This document shows, in pieces, positions 50,662-57,823 of a DNA stretch of 64,000 bases (position 1 is its first letter; each line of letters starts with the position of its first letter). Source of the stretch: RUG100 sp034927505. Its GTDB lineage: Bacteria; Bacillota; Clostridia; Peptostreptococcales; Anaerovoracaceae. The stretch lies in the NCBI GenBank assembly GCA_034927505.1, contig JAYFPY010000008.1, positions 6,716 through 70,715 on the forward strand, given 5' to 3'. The notes beneath the pieces were generated by a model. That model did no database searches. It was not told where the DNA came from and worked only from the letters and a program-made list of their open reading frames with translations. The position numbers were made by a program, and so were the translations under genes.

Positions 50662-53079
50662 CTAATCGTTATGTTTTCTTTTCTTCCTGGATTGTTTTTT
50701 ATGTCCTTTTGTCGGTTCCGTGTATGTCTTCTTTTCAGTCTTTTCTTCGCCGTTCTTTTCGCTTTCAGTCTCGGCCCCGGCATCGCCGCTGTCAGTTTCA
50801 GCTTTTCCGGCTTCAAGTCTCTTCTTTGACCTTTCGGCTCTCAGCTGTTCCTTTTCGTATTTGCCCCGGTGGCTTCCCTTTGAGAACTCATAGTACAGCG
50901 GACTGCATATGAATATCGAAGAGAAAGCTCCTGTTGCAACACCTATCATCAACGGAAGCACGAATTCTCTTATTGATGATGTAGTCAATATATACAGAGG
51001 TACCATGACTATCAACGTTGTGAACGAAGTCATTATGGATCGGCTCAGTGTCTGATTTATACTCTTGTCCAGTATTTCATCCACTTTGCCCCGCCGCATG
51101 AATCTGAGATTTTCCCTGACTCGGTCAAATATTACGATAGTATCATTTATCGAATACCCGACTACCGTCAAAACTGCCGCAATGAACGGGTTGTTGACTG
51201 TAACTCTGAATATGGCGTAGAAGGTCACCAGTATCAGCACGTCATGGAGTACGCCCAGAAGGGCCGCCGCTCCGAATTTCCATTGTCTGAACCTGAGCCT
51301 TATATATATCAGCATACCCAATGCTGCAAGTCCCAGCGCCTTCAGCGCATTGGACTTCAACTCTTTACCGATGCTGGCTCCGAAATGTTCGCTTGCCAGA
51401 ACATCGTCATCAGTAATATCAAAAGTTTTTTCAAAATCTTTTATTATAGCCTGCCGTTCGTCCTTGTTGAGGGATTCGTTTGTTCTGACTATTACCTGCT
51501 CATCATTGTCGCCGGCAAATACCACCTGCATCTGCTTCAGGTTGACATCATGATTTTTCATTACATCTTTTACCTGTTCGGTGGATATTTGTTTACCCAT
51601 GTCGAACTGCATCTTCGTACCGCCGGTAAAGTCGATACCGTAGTTGAAGCCTTTAACTCCCAAAGTAACCAGTCCTGCCAGTATTATGATTATGCTGACG
51701 ATATAGTATATCTTTCGGTGCTTGATGAAATGGAACTGTTTCTTTATTGCCAATGCAGGTGTTCCGTCAGGTTTGATCCCGAAGAACTTGTTCTGTCCGA
51801 ATCGTCTGCTTCCTGAAAGCAGGTTAAGGTATATCTGTGTAACGAATACTGCTGTGATTATACTGCATATTACACCTATCATCAGCGTCCAGGCAAATCC
51901 CTTTACCGAAGTGGATCCGATCTGGTACAGAATTATCGCTGCGATCAGTGTTGTTACCTGAGAGTCTATTACAGTAGTAAGCGCTCGCCGGTATCCGGTC
52001 TGCGTAGCGACTCGTATACTCTTTCCATTTACTATTTCTTCCTTTATTCGGGTAAATATTACCACATTGGCATCCACCGCCATACCTATGGACAGTATGA
52101 TACCGGCTATGCCCGGCAAGGTGAGCACGCTTCCCATCAGAGCCATTCCGGCCAGTATCAGGAATATATACAGCGTCAGTGCCACATCGGCAACTGCACC
52201 CATCAGTCTGTAGCCTATCAGCATGATCAGGAATATGATCGCAACACCTATCAGACCTGCAAAGATACTGGTATTCAAAGCATCCATGCCTATCTGTGCC
52301 GTCTGCGATGAAGACTCTACTTCCTGCAGTTCCAGAGGCAGTGAACCGCCTCGTATCAGCGCCGCCAGATTTGATGCTTCATCCTGAGTAAAGTTCCCGG
52401 ATATCTCGCATTTTCCGCCGGTGATCGCTTCATCGACCGAAGGATGGGATATGACTTTGTTGTCCAGCCATATCAGTACTTGATTTGCCTCTACCGTTCC
52501 GCCGTCTTCGCATAGATTTGAAGATACATTCGGCGTCACTGTTCCTGCCAGTGCCTTTTCAGTAGCCTTTGCAAAAGCATCTGCCCCGTCTGCATCGAAC
52601 TCAAGATTGACTACATATCCGCCTTGTCCTGATTCCTGGCTTTGTCCGGATGTAGCATCCTTGACAGATTTACCGTCTAATACAAAGCTTTGATCTGCCA
52701 TGGTGAATTTCAGCTGTGCTGTTTTTCCCACCTGTTCGATCGCCTCATTGGCGTTGGTAACTCCCGGCAGTTCTACTCTTATTCTGTTCTTTCCTTCAAT
52801 AGTCACATTAGTTTCCGAAACACCCATCTGATTGGATCTGTTCTCTACGACCGCTTTGGTCTGCTCCATCAGATCTGTAAGCTCGGCGTCTGAATACTTG
52901 TCTGTATCCTGCGCCTCCAGCACTACATAAACTCCGCCCTTTACATCCAGCCCAAGTTTTATCTTATCCTTCAGTGGCTGCATCGTTCCCGGTATCCCCC
53001 ACAATGTGATGTACCAGCCGACAACAATTATGACTAGGATCACAATTGCAAGGACTTTATTTACTTTGCTATTCTTCAT
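50662..53079 (-). CDS. secDF: Fused protein translocase subunit SecDF
   Basis: About 805 residues joining SecD (1 to about 470) and SecF (about 480-740). SecD part: LGLDVKGGVYVVLEA motif, external P1 domain, and the D4-like TM segment SIGMAVDANVVIFTRIKEE. SecF part: GIDFTGGTKMQF and SINDTIVIFDRVREN. The D and E/D residues for proton flow are present. The C-terminus (about 60 residues) is a charged, Lys/Glu-rich tail. SecDF pulls exported proteins out of SecYEG using the proton gradient. I take ATG 53079, with AAGGCGGG upstream, over the ATG at 53121. A sigma-A promoter lies at 53125-53153; rel follows. Confidence 0.97.
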   Translation of the reverse strand: MKNSKVNKVLAIVILVIIVVGWYITLWGIPGTMQPLKDKIKLGLDVKGGVYVVLEAQDTDKYSDAELTDLMEQTKAVVENRSNQMGVSETNVTIEGKNRIRVELPGVTNANEAIEQVGKTAQLKFTMADQSFVLDGKSVKDATSGQSQESGQGGYVVNLEFDADGADAFAKATEKALAGTVTPNVSSNLCEDGGTVEANQVLIWLDNKVISHPSVDEAITGGKCEISGNFTQDEASNLAALIRGGSLPLELQEVESSSQTAQIGMDALNTSIFAGLIGVAIIFLIMLIGYRLMGAVADVALTLYIFLILAGMALMGSVLTLPGIAGIILSIGMAVDANVVIFTRIKEEIVNGKSIRVATQTGYRRALTTVIDSQVTTLIAAIILYQIGSTSVKGFAWTLMIGVICSIITAVFVTQIYLNLLSGSRRFGQNKFFGIKPDGTPALAIKKQFHFIKHRKIYYIVSIIIILAGLVTLGVKGFNYGIDFTGGTKMQFDMGKQISTEQVKDVMKNHDVNLKQMQVVFAGDNDEQVIVRTNESLNKDERQAIIKDFEKTFDITDDDVLASEHFGASIGKELKSNALKALGLAALGMLIYIRLRFRQWKFGAAALLGVLHDVLILVTFYAIFRVTVNNPFIAAVLTVVGYSINDTIVIFDRVRENLRFMRRGKVDEILDKSINQTLSRSIMTSFTTLIVMVPLYILTTSSIREFVLPLMIGVATGAFSSIFICSPLYYEFSKGSHRGKYEKEQLRAERSKKRLEAGKAETDSGDAGAETESEKNGEEKTEKKTYTEPTKGHKKQSRKKRKHND

Positions 53080-53124
53080 TTTAACACCCGCCTTTTTAGT
53101 CTTTTGTTTATAGCAATACACATT

Positions 53125-53153
53125 ATTTTAACCTTTTTTTTGCACTTTAACAA
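53125..53153 (-). promoter_or_regulatory. Promoter of the secDF-rel-... operon
   Basis: Minus-strand TTGTTA (53153-53148), 17-base spacer with an A-run, TAAAAT (53130-53125). It is the last clear promoter upstream of a long co-directional run of genes ending at 27097. Confidence 0.6.
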
Positions 53154-53205
53154 GGGGAAAACCCTTAAAATCCTTGCTTTTTCGTGTTACTGCCTTTTTT
53201 TTCAC

Positions 53206-53238
53206 AATAAAAGCCGTTCAAGTGCGATCCTGAACGGC
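53206..53238 (-). terminator. Terminator after yajC
   Basis: GCCGTTCA and TGAACGGC stem, 10-base loop, followed on the minus strand by TTTTATT. It separates yajC from secDF, so the two translocon accessory genes are not one transcript. Confidence 0.8.
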
Positions 53239-53265
53239 CTGTCTGTAAAATATTGTCAATTATTA

Positions 53266-53673
53266 CTATTGTGCGTCCGATTTGTTTTCGTCATCCGATT
53301 TGTTTTCCTGATCTGCATCGTTTTCCTGCTGATCCATACGTTTCGGTGCAGTCTTCTTCTGTTCTTCAGGCTCTGCAGGTTCTTCAACCTTCTTTGCAGC
53401 CGGTGCGCTGCCGGCAGTTACAACCTTTGAAACCGACCATCTCATCATTTCAAATTTCAGTTTGTCAGCTCCCACCTGAACAATGATAGACTCCTCTTTC
53501 GTCTTAACTACCTTGCCGCATATACCGCCTATGGTGATTATCTCATCACCTACTCTTACAGCGGATCTCATTGCATTTGTTTCTTTTTCTCTCTTCTTCT
53601 GAGGTCTGATAAGCAGCAAATACATAACCAAGATCATCACAACCAATAATATTATCGAACCATAACTTTTCAT
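53266..53673 (-). CDS. yajC: Preprotein translocase subunit YajC
   Basis: A 135-residue protein with one N-terminal membrane segment (IILLVVMILVMYLLLIRP) followed by the YajC core QKKREKETNAMRSAVRVGDEIITIGGICGKVVKTKEESIIVQV. The C-terminal about 45 residues are an acidic Glu/Asp/Lys-rich tail (PAEPEEQKKTAPKR, ENDADQENKSDDENK), longer than in most YajC. It joins SecDF-YidC in the translocon. AAGGAGG precedes the ATG. It follows a tRNA-Leu gene and shares its promoter. Confidence 0.95.
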   Translation of the reverse strand: MKSYGSIILLVVMILVMYLLLIRPQKKREKETNAMRSAVRVGDEIITIGGICGKVVKTKEESIIVQVGADKLKFEMMRWSVSKVVTAGSAPAAKKVEEPAEPEEQKKTAPKRMDQQENDADQENKSDDENKSDAQ

Positions 53674-53715
53674 AAATGTTTCCTCCTTGAATATGAAAGA
53701 GTTTTATTTTCCCAT

Positions 53716-53802
53716 TGGTGCCGGCGATGGGGGTCGAACCCATACGGTGTTTCCACCACGGGATTTTGAATCCCGCACGTCTGCCAATTCCATCACGCCG
53801 GC
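53716..53802 (-). tRNA. tRNA-Leu (anticodon CAA)
   Basis: 87 bases including an encoded CCA end. The 7-bp acceptor stem (GCCGGCG with CGCCGGC) is perfect; the D-arm contains GGAATTGGCAGAC, the anticodon stem CGGGA/TCCCG frames loop TTCAAAA with anticodon CAA, and a long variable arm (TGGTGGAAACACCG) marks it as class II, tRNA-Leu. T-loop is GGTTCGACCC. It reads UUG codons. It lies between the RND gene and yajC on the same strand. Confidence 0.97.
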
Positions 53803-53813
53803 GCAATATTGCA

Positions 53814-53843
53814 ATTATAGCATTATGCTTTATCGGACGTCAA
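53814..53843 (-). promoter_or_regulatory. Promoter of tRNA-Leu(CAA) and yajC
   Basis: Minus-strand TTGACG (53843-53838), 18-base spacer, TATAAT (53819-53814), ending 12 bases before the tRNA. It overlaps the final codons of the RND gene. Confidence 0.75.
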
Positions 53844-56800
53844 CTCTTCACTTGAAATTACTTTCTTTTTTTTTCTGTGCAGAATATCATACATTACCGG
53901 TATCACCACCAGGGTCATCAAAGTGGCGTAGAGCAGACCTCCAATGCACACTATGGCAACGGGCTGCATCATTTCAGATCCCGATCCGATCCCCATGGCC
54001 AGAGGCAGAAGACCAAGCACTGTGGTCAGCGCTGTCATCAGCACCGGCCTTAGTCTTGTGGCTCCGGCTTCGATAATGGCGTCCTTCTTATCCATCCCGC
54101 CCAACCGAAGCTGATTGATATAATCTATCAAAACAATAGCATTGTTCACTATTATCCCCATCAGCATCACAAATCCTATCATAGAGACTACACTGATGCA
54201 GTTCCCCGTGATCAGAAGAGCCAGTATACCTCCCGTGAATGCCAGCGGGACCGTGAACATGACTATGAAAGGAGACAGCAGAGACTGGAACTGCGCCACC
54301 ATTATGAGATATATGAGCAGAAGACCCAGCCCCATCATCAGCAGCAATTGCTTCATTGCATCCATTATAGCCTGGTTCTCTCCTCCGTATCCCAGTCCGA
54401 CAGAAGAAGGCAGATCCATTTTATCGACGGTTTTCTCCACCTTGTCGCTCATTTTGGTTGTATTGTACCCGTCATCTATGGCCGCTGTGACATTTACTGT
54501 TCTCTTCTGATTCTTCCTGTTTATCACAGTGAGCGCAGTGTCCTCTGACACAGAAGCCACATCAGCCACCTTGACTTTTACTGTTTTGCCCGCTGCAGTA
54601 GTCACCGACAGTGTCTTGTTCAGCAGCTGATCCTTTGTGATCTTGTTATTGTCCGCGTCCTTCAGCACCACGTCTCTGTCGCTGCCGCTTACCTTGATCG
54701 TTGTCGCCGTTTTTTCAGAAGACAGCTTTGATGAGATCGCCGCGTACAGCTGAGCTGTCGTGAACCCTTTTTCTGCAGCTTTGTTTTTATCCACTGAAAT
54801 GCGCAGATCCGGCACAGTATTTTCCCGGCTGTCGGACACATCTGTCAATCCTTTCATGCCCCGCAGCCTGTCTTCTATCTTCGCCGCCGATTCTTTCAAA
54901 TCGTCCAGATCATCCGACTCCACATCTATGCTGATGCCGCCGCCGCCCAGAGACGACGAACCGGTTATGTCCATGTCACCGGAAACAGTCATTTCCGCGC
55001 CGTACTTTTCACCGGCTTTTTTGATTTCCTTTGAAACGGCACTGTTCCTGCCGATCTGATCTTCATCCAAAAGAATATACAGTGTGGCCTTAGTAAAATC
55101 ACTGTCGCTGCCGGCAGCGGATACTCCCATGACGGAATTGGCCTCGCTTTCCAGCATTATCCCTACAGTATCCACGCCTTTCATTTTCTCGATCTTCGTA
55201 CTCATTTCATCGTATATCTCAAAGCATCTTTCCTGTTTGGTCTCCGCCGGCAGATACATAGATCCTGAGATCTCCTCGCTTGCCATCGAAGGCATATACT
55301 CAAACCCTTTTGCCATTCCTGCCGTCACCGAACCCGCGAAGAGGACCAGAGCTATTATCAGCACCAGTTTTTTATGTGCCAGCGCACTCTTTACGAAAAC
55401 TCTGTATCTTCCTATAAATCTACTGGCCCTGCTGAGCACGGTGTTCTTGTTGGTCCTGCGGAACAACGCCCGCCCCATTGCCGGCACCAGTGTCAACGCT
55501 ATGAACAGAGAAGCCAGCAGAGAATACGCTATGGTCAGCGCCATATCCACAAATATCTGTCTGGTGATGCCCTCGACGAACACAATAGGAATAAACACTG
55601 ATACAGTAGTCAGTGTGGAAGCAGTAATGGCACCCGCCACCTGAGTGGAGCCTTTGATCGCCGCATCTTTTCGGCTGTACCCAAGAGACCTGAGCCTGTA
55701 TATATTTTCTATAACAACGATGGAGTTGTCCACCAGCATGCCCACGCCAACAGCCAGTCCGGCCATGGATATGACATTCAGAGTGACTCCCGTAAAATAC
55801 ATCAGCACAAATGCAAAAGTCACACTGATCGGTATGCTGCACGCCGTTATCAAAGTCGGCCTTATGTCCCGCAGGAAAAAGAGGAGAATGAGAATTGCCA
55901 GTATTGCTCCCAGTATCAGATTCTGCAGCACTGAATCGATCACTATTTTTATGTATGAACCCTGATCCGACAAGGTGGTGAACTTCACTCCATCGTAGTC
56001 TTTTTCCAGCTGAGTGAATTTGTCCAGCACATTATTTGCCGCCTCAGTTGTAGAATAATCCGACTGCTTTGTAAAAGTCAGCAGCACTCCTTCTTTCCCG
56101 TTTATTTTTGCATAGGTGTCTTCCCCGTTGTCCATATATGAGATCGTTGCTACATCCTTCAGCTTTACCGGATCCACGCCGCTGATCCCCGTATCCAGCA
56201 GTACCAGGTCGGAGATCTGATCCATATCGGTCATCTTGTCGCCGACTGTAACCATCAGATCCTTCCCGTCATCGCTGACATACCCCGCCGGCATTTCAAA
56301 ATTCTGAGAAGAAATGATCTGGGATATGCTGTCCATCGTAAGCATGCTGCTGATGTCAGCACTGTCCTCTGCAGTCTTCTTCTGAGCTTCGGCCTGTGCC
56401 TTGGAGCTTTTCAGCTGATCCAACACAGATTTGAGATAAGCATCTGTGCCTGCCAGGCTGCTCATCTGATTGTTCAGATGATCCGTGGATATGGACATGG
56501 CTATATTGAATGTGCTGAGAGCCTTCGCCGCCTCAGTGGAGCTCCCGGAAGCTTTGTTCACATCCACTCCCATTTTTTTCAAGTCTTTTTTATAAGGCCT
56601 CAGCTGTTTGACCACAGCGCTTATCTGCGAATCGACCACAGAAGTATCTGCTCCCGGATCCATCTGCAGAGCAGATTCCCGTCCGGCCGTGAGAGTCTGC
56701 AGGGCTGAAAGTGCCTTGCTGATGACTTCCTTTTTCATCGCCAGTGATTTCTGCGCCTTTTCTATTTCAGACTGTCCATCGGCGACCTTTTTCTCCCCGT

Positions 56801-57467
56801 CTGAAGCCTTATCCGCCGCCTTGTTTATGCTGCTGACAGAATCGTCCACCTGGCTTCCCGCCGCCTTTTTCAGTTCTTTGTTTTTCTTGTCTATTTTGTC
56901 CTGATCCAGGGTTATATGCACCTTATTTTCCACCATTCCGGCAGCAGAAACAGATGCAACGCCATCCGTCCCCTCCAGTTTTCGCTGCAGTTCTTCTTCC
57001 ACCAGCGTAGATGTTCCGCTTACATCCTTCCCCTTGTCAGTCACAGCGGCCACTACAGTCGGCATGATGTCCGGATTCATTTTGAAGATCACCGGTTTTT
57101 CTACGGAATCATCAAAACTGCCGGATACAAGATCTATCTTGTCCCTTATGTCCACAGACACCGTGTTCAGGTCTGTATCATTATTGAACTCAAGCATTAT
57201 CATCGAATAATTGTCGTATGACATAGAAGTGATGTTTTTCAGATTTTCCAAAGAAGCCATCTGCTGTTCCATTGGCTGCGAAACGTTTTTTTCCACCTGC
57301 TCAGGAGCAGCCCCCGGATAAGTGGTCATTACCATCACGTAAGGCAGATCTATGCTGGGGAAAAGGTCCATAGTGCTCTTTGAGAAAGCAACTACGCCGA
57401 ACACTATTATCAGGATCACTATTACCAGAATAGTAAAAGGTTTTTTTACACTGAATTTAGATAACAT
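53823..57467 (-). CDS. RND-family efflux transporter with a large coiled-coil insertion
   Basis: A 1214-residue HAE/AcrB-type pump, about 150-180 residues longer than AcrB. Both halves show the RND layout: one N-terminal membrane helix, external loop, then five helices, twice (PFTILVIVILIIVFGVVAF; GLAVGVGMLVDNSIVVIENIYR with the helix-4 Asp; FVMLMGIIVNNAIVLIDYINQLR). Between LDQDKI (residue 191) and SISQIISSQNFEMPAGYV (380) it has about 185 residues rich in Lys, Ala, Ser and Gln with heptad patterns, absent from AcrB. No membrane-fusion or outer-membrane partner gene is nearby, as expected for a Gram-positive. It resembles SwrC of Bacillus in class. Substrate unknown. It has its own promoter (57519) and is bracketed by two tRNA-Leu genes. 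Confidence 0.93.
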   Translation of the reverse strand: MLSKFSVKKPFTILVIVILIIVFGVVAFSKSTMDLFPSIDLPYVMVMTTYPGAAPEQVEKNVSQPMEQQMASLENLKNITSMSYDNYSMIMLEFNNDTDLNTVSVDIRDKIDLVSGSFDDSVEKPVIFKMNPDIMPTVVAAVTDKGKDVSGTSTLVEEELQRKLEGTDGVASVSAAGMVENKVHITLDQDKIDKKNKELKKAAGSQVDDSVSSINKAADKASDGEKKVADGQSEIEKAQKSLAMKKEVISKALSALQTLTAGRESALQMDPGADTSVVDSQISAVVKQLRPYKKDLKKMGVDVNKASGSSTEAAKALSTFNIAMSISTDHLNNQMSSLAGTDAYLKSVLDQLKSSKAQAEAQKKTAEDSADISSMLTMDSISQIISSQNFEMPAGYVSDDGKDLMVTVGDKMTDMDQISDLVLLDTGISGVDPVKLKDVATISYMDNGEDTYAKINGKEGVLLTFTKQSDYSTTEAANNVLDKFTQLEKDYDGVKFTTLSDQGSYIKIVIDSVLQNLILGAILAILILLFFLRDIRPTLITACSIPISVTFAFVLMYFTGVTLNVISMAGLAVGVGMLVDNSIVVIENIYRLRSLGYSRKDAAIKGSTQVAGAITASTLTTVSVFIPIVFVEGITRQIFVDMALTIAYSLLASLFIALTLVPAMGRALFRRTNKNTVLSRASRFIGRYRVFVKSALAHKKLVLIIALVLFAGSVTAGMAKGFEYMPSMASEEISGSMYLPAETKQERCFEIYDEMSTKIEKMKGVDTVGIMLESEANSVMGVSAAGSDSDFTKATLYILLDEDQIGRNSAVSKEIKKAGEKYGAEMTVSGDMDITGSSSLGGGGISIDVESDDLDDLKESAAKIEDRLRGMKGLTDVSDSRENTVPDLRISVDKNKAAEKGFTTAQLYAAISSKLSSEKTATTIKVSGSDRDVVLKDADNNKITKDQLLNKTLSVTTAAGKTVKVKVADVASVSEDTALTVINRKNQKRTVNVTAAIDDGYNTTKMSDKVEKTVDKMDLPSSVGLGYGGENQAIMDAMKQLLLMMGLGLLLIYLIMVAQFQSLLSPFIVMFTVPLAFTGGILALLITGNCISVVSMIGFVMLMGIIVNNAIVLIDYINQLRLGGMDKKDAIIEAGATRLRPVLMTALTTVLGLLPLAMGIGSGSEMMQPVAIVCIGGLLYATLMTLVVIPVMYDILHRKKKKVISSEELTSDKA

Positions 57468-57518
57468 TGTCCCTCTCGTCTTTCTTGTTCATATCCCCAT
57501 ATCAAAAACTACTGCATT

Positions 57519-57527
57519 ATTATAACA
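57519..57527 (-). promoter_or_regulatory. Extended -10 promoter of the RND gene
   Basis: Minus-strand TGTTATAAT (57527-57519), a perfect extended -10. The matching -35 region (TGTTAT, 17 bases upstream) lies inside the tRNA terminator hairpin and is poor. It is 52 bases before the RND ATG. Confidence 0.5.
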
Positions 57528-57528
57528 G

Positions 57529-57556
57529 AAAACTCGCTGATATAACAGCGAGTTTT
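57529..57556 (-). terminator. Terminator after tRNA-Leu(GAG)
   Basis: AAAACTCGCTG and CAGCGAGTTTT form a perfect 11-bp stem with a 6-base loop, 6 bases after the tRNA 3' end. The T-run lies in the 3' arm. It would stop the tRNA transcript; the RND promoter begins just beyond. Confidence 0.8.
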
Positions 57557-57562
57557 TGATTA

Positions 57563-57647
57563 TGGTGCGCCCGACTGGACTTGAACCAGCACGGTGTTAT
57601 CCACACGCCCCTCAAACGTGCGCGTCTGCCTATTCCGCCACGGGCGC
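57563..57647 (-). tRNA. tRNA-Leu (anticodon GAG)
   Basis: 85 bases with an encoded CCA end. The acceptor stem GCGCCCG/CGGGCGC is perfect, D-arm GGAATAGGCAGAC, anticodon stem CACGT/GCGTG around TTGAGGG giving anticodon GAG with G37, a long variable arm (TGGATAACACCG) as in class II tRNA-Leu, and T-loop GGTTCAAGTCC. It decodes CUC and CUU. It has its own promoter, leader hairpin and terminator. Confidence 0.97.
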
Positions 57648-57655
57648 AAACTATC

Positions 57656-57682
57656 AAAGGACGCTAAATTTTTGCGTCCTTT
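57656..57682 (-). ncRNA. Leader hairpin of the tRNA-Leu(GAG) precursor
   Basis: AAAGGACGC and GCGTCCTTT form a perfect 9-bp stem with a 9-base loop between the -10 box (57686-57691) and the tRNA 5' end. It starts about where transcription should begin. Possible processing or attenuation element; no family recognised. Confidence 0.4.
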
Positions 57683-57685
57683 TAC

Positions 57686-57714
57686 ATAATAAAGACTACC
57701 GGCCTCCTTGTCAA
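57686..57714 (-). promoter_or_regulatory. Promoter of tRNA-Leu(GAG)
   Basis: Minus-strand TTGACA (57714-57709), 17-base spacer, TATTAT (57691-57686): one mismatch in the two hexamers. The TTGACA starts 4 bases after the stop of the small membrane-peptide gene. Confidence 0.8.
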
Positions 57715-57717
57715 CAG

Positions 57718-57795
57718 TTATTTTTTCTTTCTTGCTGCAAGAAAGGCCATACCTATACATCCTATGATCATAACAATAACATAAACCTTGTACAT
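57718..57795 (-). CDS. 25-residue membrane peptide
   Basis: A short frame, ATG at 57795-57793 to TAA at 57718, with GGAG 7 bases upstream. It encodes a Tyr-Lys start, one hydrophobic helix of about 15 residues (VYVIVMIIGCIGMAF) and a basic end (ARKKK), i.e. a single-pass peptide with positive-inside tail. It sits 28 bases downstream of the SBP_bac_5-like gene on the same strand. Nothing similar is recognised; the good ribosome-binding site and helix composition support a real gene, and the sister at 63039 has the same design. Confidence 0.5.
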   Translation of the reverse strand: MYKVYVIVMIIGCIGMAFLAARKKK

Positions 57796-57823
57796 TTTTG
57801 TTCTCCTTTGTACCTTTTTCTTA

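Noticed and set aside
57560..57760. A 66-codon minus-strand frame across the tRNA-Leu(GAG) gene
   Set aside because: It is contained in tRNA, promoter and leader sequence and is a chance frame.
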